This document shows positions 63,820 through 64,000 of a stretch of DNA of 64,000 bases, one piece after another. The DNA lies in assembly GCF_006335145.1 (NCBI RefSeq), contig NZ_VDMN01000002.1:186001-250000 (forward strand), given 5' to 3'. This stretch comes from Aliirhizobium smilacinae (lineage in GTDB: Bacteria; Pseudomonadota; Alphaproteobacteria; Rhizobiales; Rhizobiaceae). The position numbers were made by a program, and so were the translations under genes. The first letter of the stretch is position 1. Each line of letters starts with the position of its first letter. The notes under the pieces are model-generated. The model was not told where the DNA came from, searched no databases, and saw only the letters and a list, made by a program, of their open reading frames with translations.

Positions 63820-64000
63820 ATGACGACGTTGGCCAAGGCGCGCTTCGCGCAGATCGTTTTGCCCAGGATCGACGAAGGCTATCGGCTGGCTCGATGGCTG
63901 ACCGGAAGCGCCACCGATGCGGAAGACGTGATGCAAGAAGCCTGCATCAAGGCTTTTCGCGCGATAGAAAGCTTTGCCGAAGGCAATGCGCGAGCCTGGT
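63820..64000 (+). CDS. ECF-type RNA polymerase sigma factor, N-terminal part
   Basis: The first 60 residues of a sigma-70 family ECF protein, cut by the window edge. YRLARWLTGSATDAEDVMQE and ACIKAFRAIESFAEG are the sigma region 2 motif. A short frame of 10 codons (63791-63823) ends across its start codon as ATGA, which could be a coupled leader. Its regulon is unknown. About 200 bp upstream hold no gene. Confidence 0.8.
   Translation, partial: MTTLAKARFAQIVLPRIDEGYRLARWLTGSATDAEDVMQEACIKAFRAIESFAEGNARAW

Overview
The window looks like an accessory, catabolism-rich part of a genome from an alphaproteobacterium of the Rhizobium/Agrobacterium type (inferred). The reasons are GC-rich coding with strong third-position GC, tightly packed ATGA-overlapping operons, several dipeptide-type ABC importers each with dedicated catabolic enzymes, FCD-type GntR and LysR regulators, and an EcfG-like promoter (GGAAC-N16-CGTT). 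There are no rRNA, tRNA, CRISPR or insertion-sequence genes and almost no housekeeping genes, which fits a megaplasmid, chromid or chromosomal island.

Region A (1-1.8 kb): the N-terminal part of a rhamnulokinase (RhaB) and a divergent AraC-type activator. Region B (1.9-18.1 kb): a minus-strand operon of a peptide/oligosaccharide-type ABC importer (binding protein, two permeases, double ATPase) followed by a DapA-type aldolase/lyase, a D-2-hydroxyacid dehydrogenase, an LDH2-type oxidoreductase, a 2-keto-4-pentenoate hydratase-like protein and a FucO-like dehydrogenase. Facing it is a plus-strand operon of an Asp-box (sialidase-like) protein, a PdxA2-like dehydrogenase and a second iron alcohol dehydrogenase. 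An HNH protein, an FCD-GntR regulator and a DUF1537 four-carbon-acid kinase follow. The set suggests import and breakdown of a sugar-acid-containing oligosaccharide, with C4 sugar acids as intermediates.

Region C (18.6-31.9 kb): a second dipeptide-type importer with three amidohydrolases, and divergently a GntR regulator, an intracellular gamma-glutamyltranspeptidase-like enzyme and a fourth amidohydrolase. Two of the four amidohydrolases lack expected active-site residues. Region D (31.9-42 kb): a third importer with two tandem nucleoside hydrolases, a ribokinase-like kinase and a second DapA-type enzyme, controlled by a divergent LysR regulator; a nucleoside-like substrate is likely.

Region E (42.1-50 kb): a C-terminal processing protease, then a divergent SHMT-like PLP enzyme downstream of a polar amino acid ABC importer and a GntR regulator. 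Region F (50.4-53.9 kb): a membrane diguanylate cyclase, a stress-type pair of small membrane proteins behind an EcfG-like promoter, and a short regulator remnant. Region G (53.9-61.4 kb): an operon of a prolyl oligopeptidase, a lipoprotein, and an RND periplasmic adaptor and pump, divergent from a TetR regulator with two matching palindromes between them. Region H (61.6-64 kb): a PoxB-type ThDP enzyme, a small membrane protein and the start of an ECF sigma factor.

The most interesting features are regions B, C and D as three successive, probably uncharacterised importer-plus-enzyme systems, the perfect operator-like palindromes in their control regions, and strong intercistronic hairpins directly after three of the four binding-protein genes.
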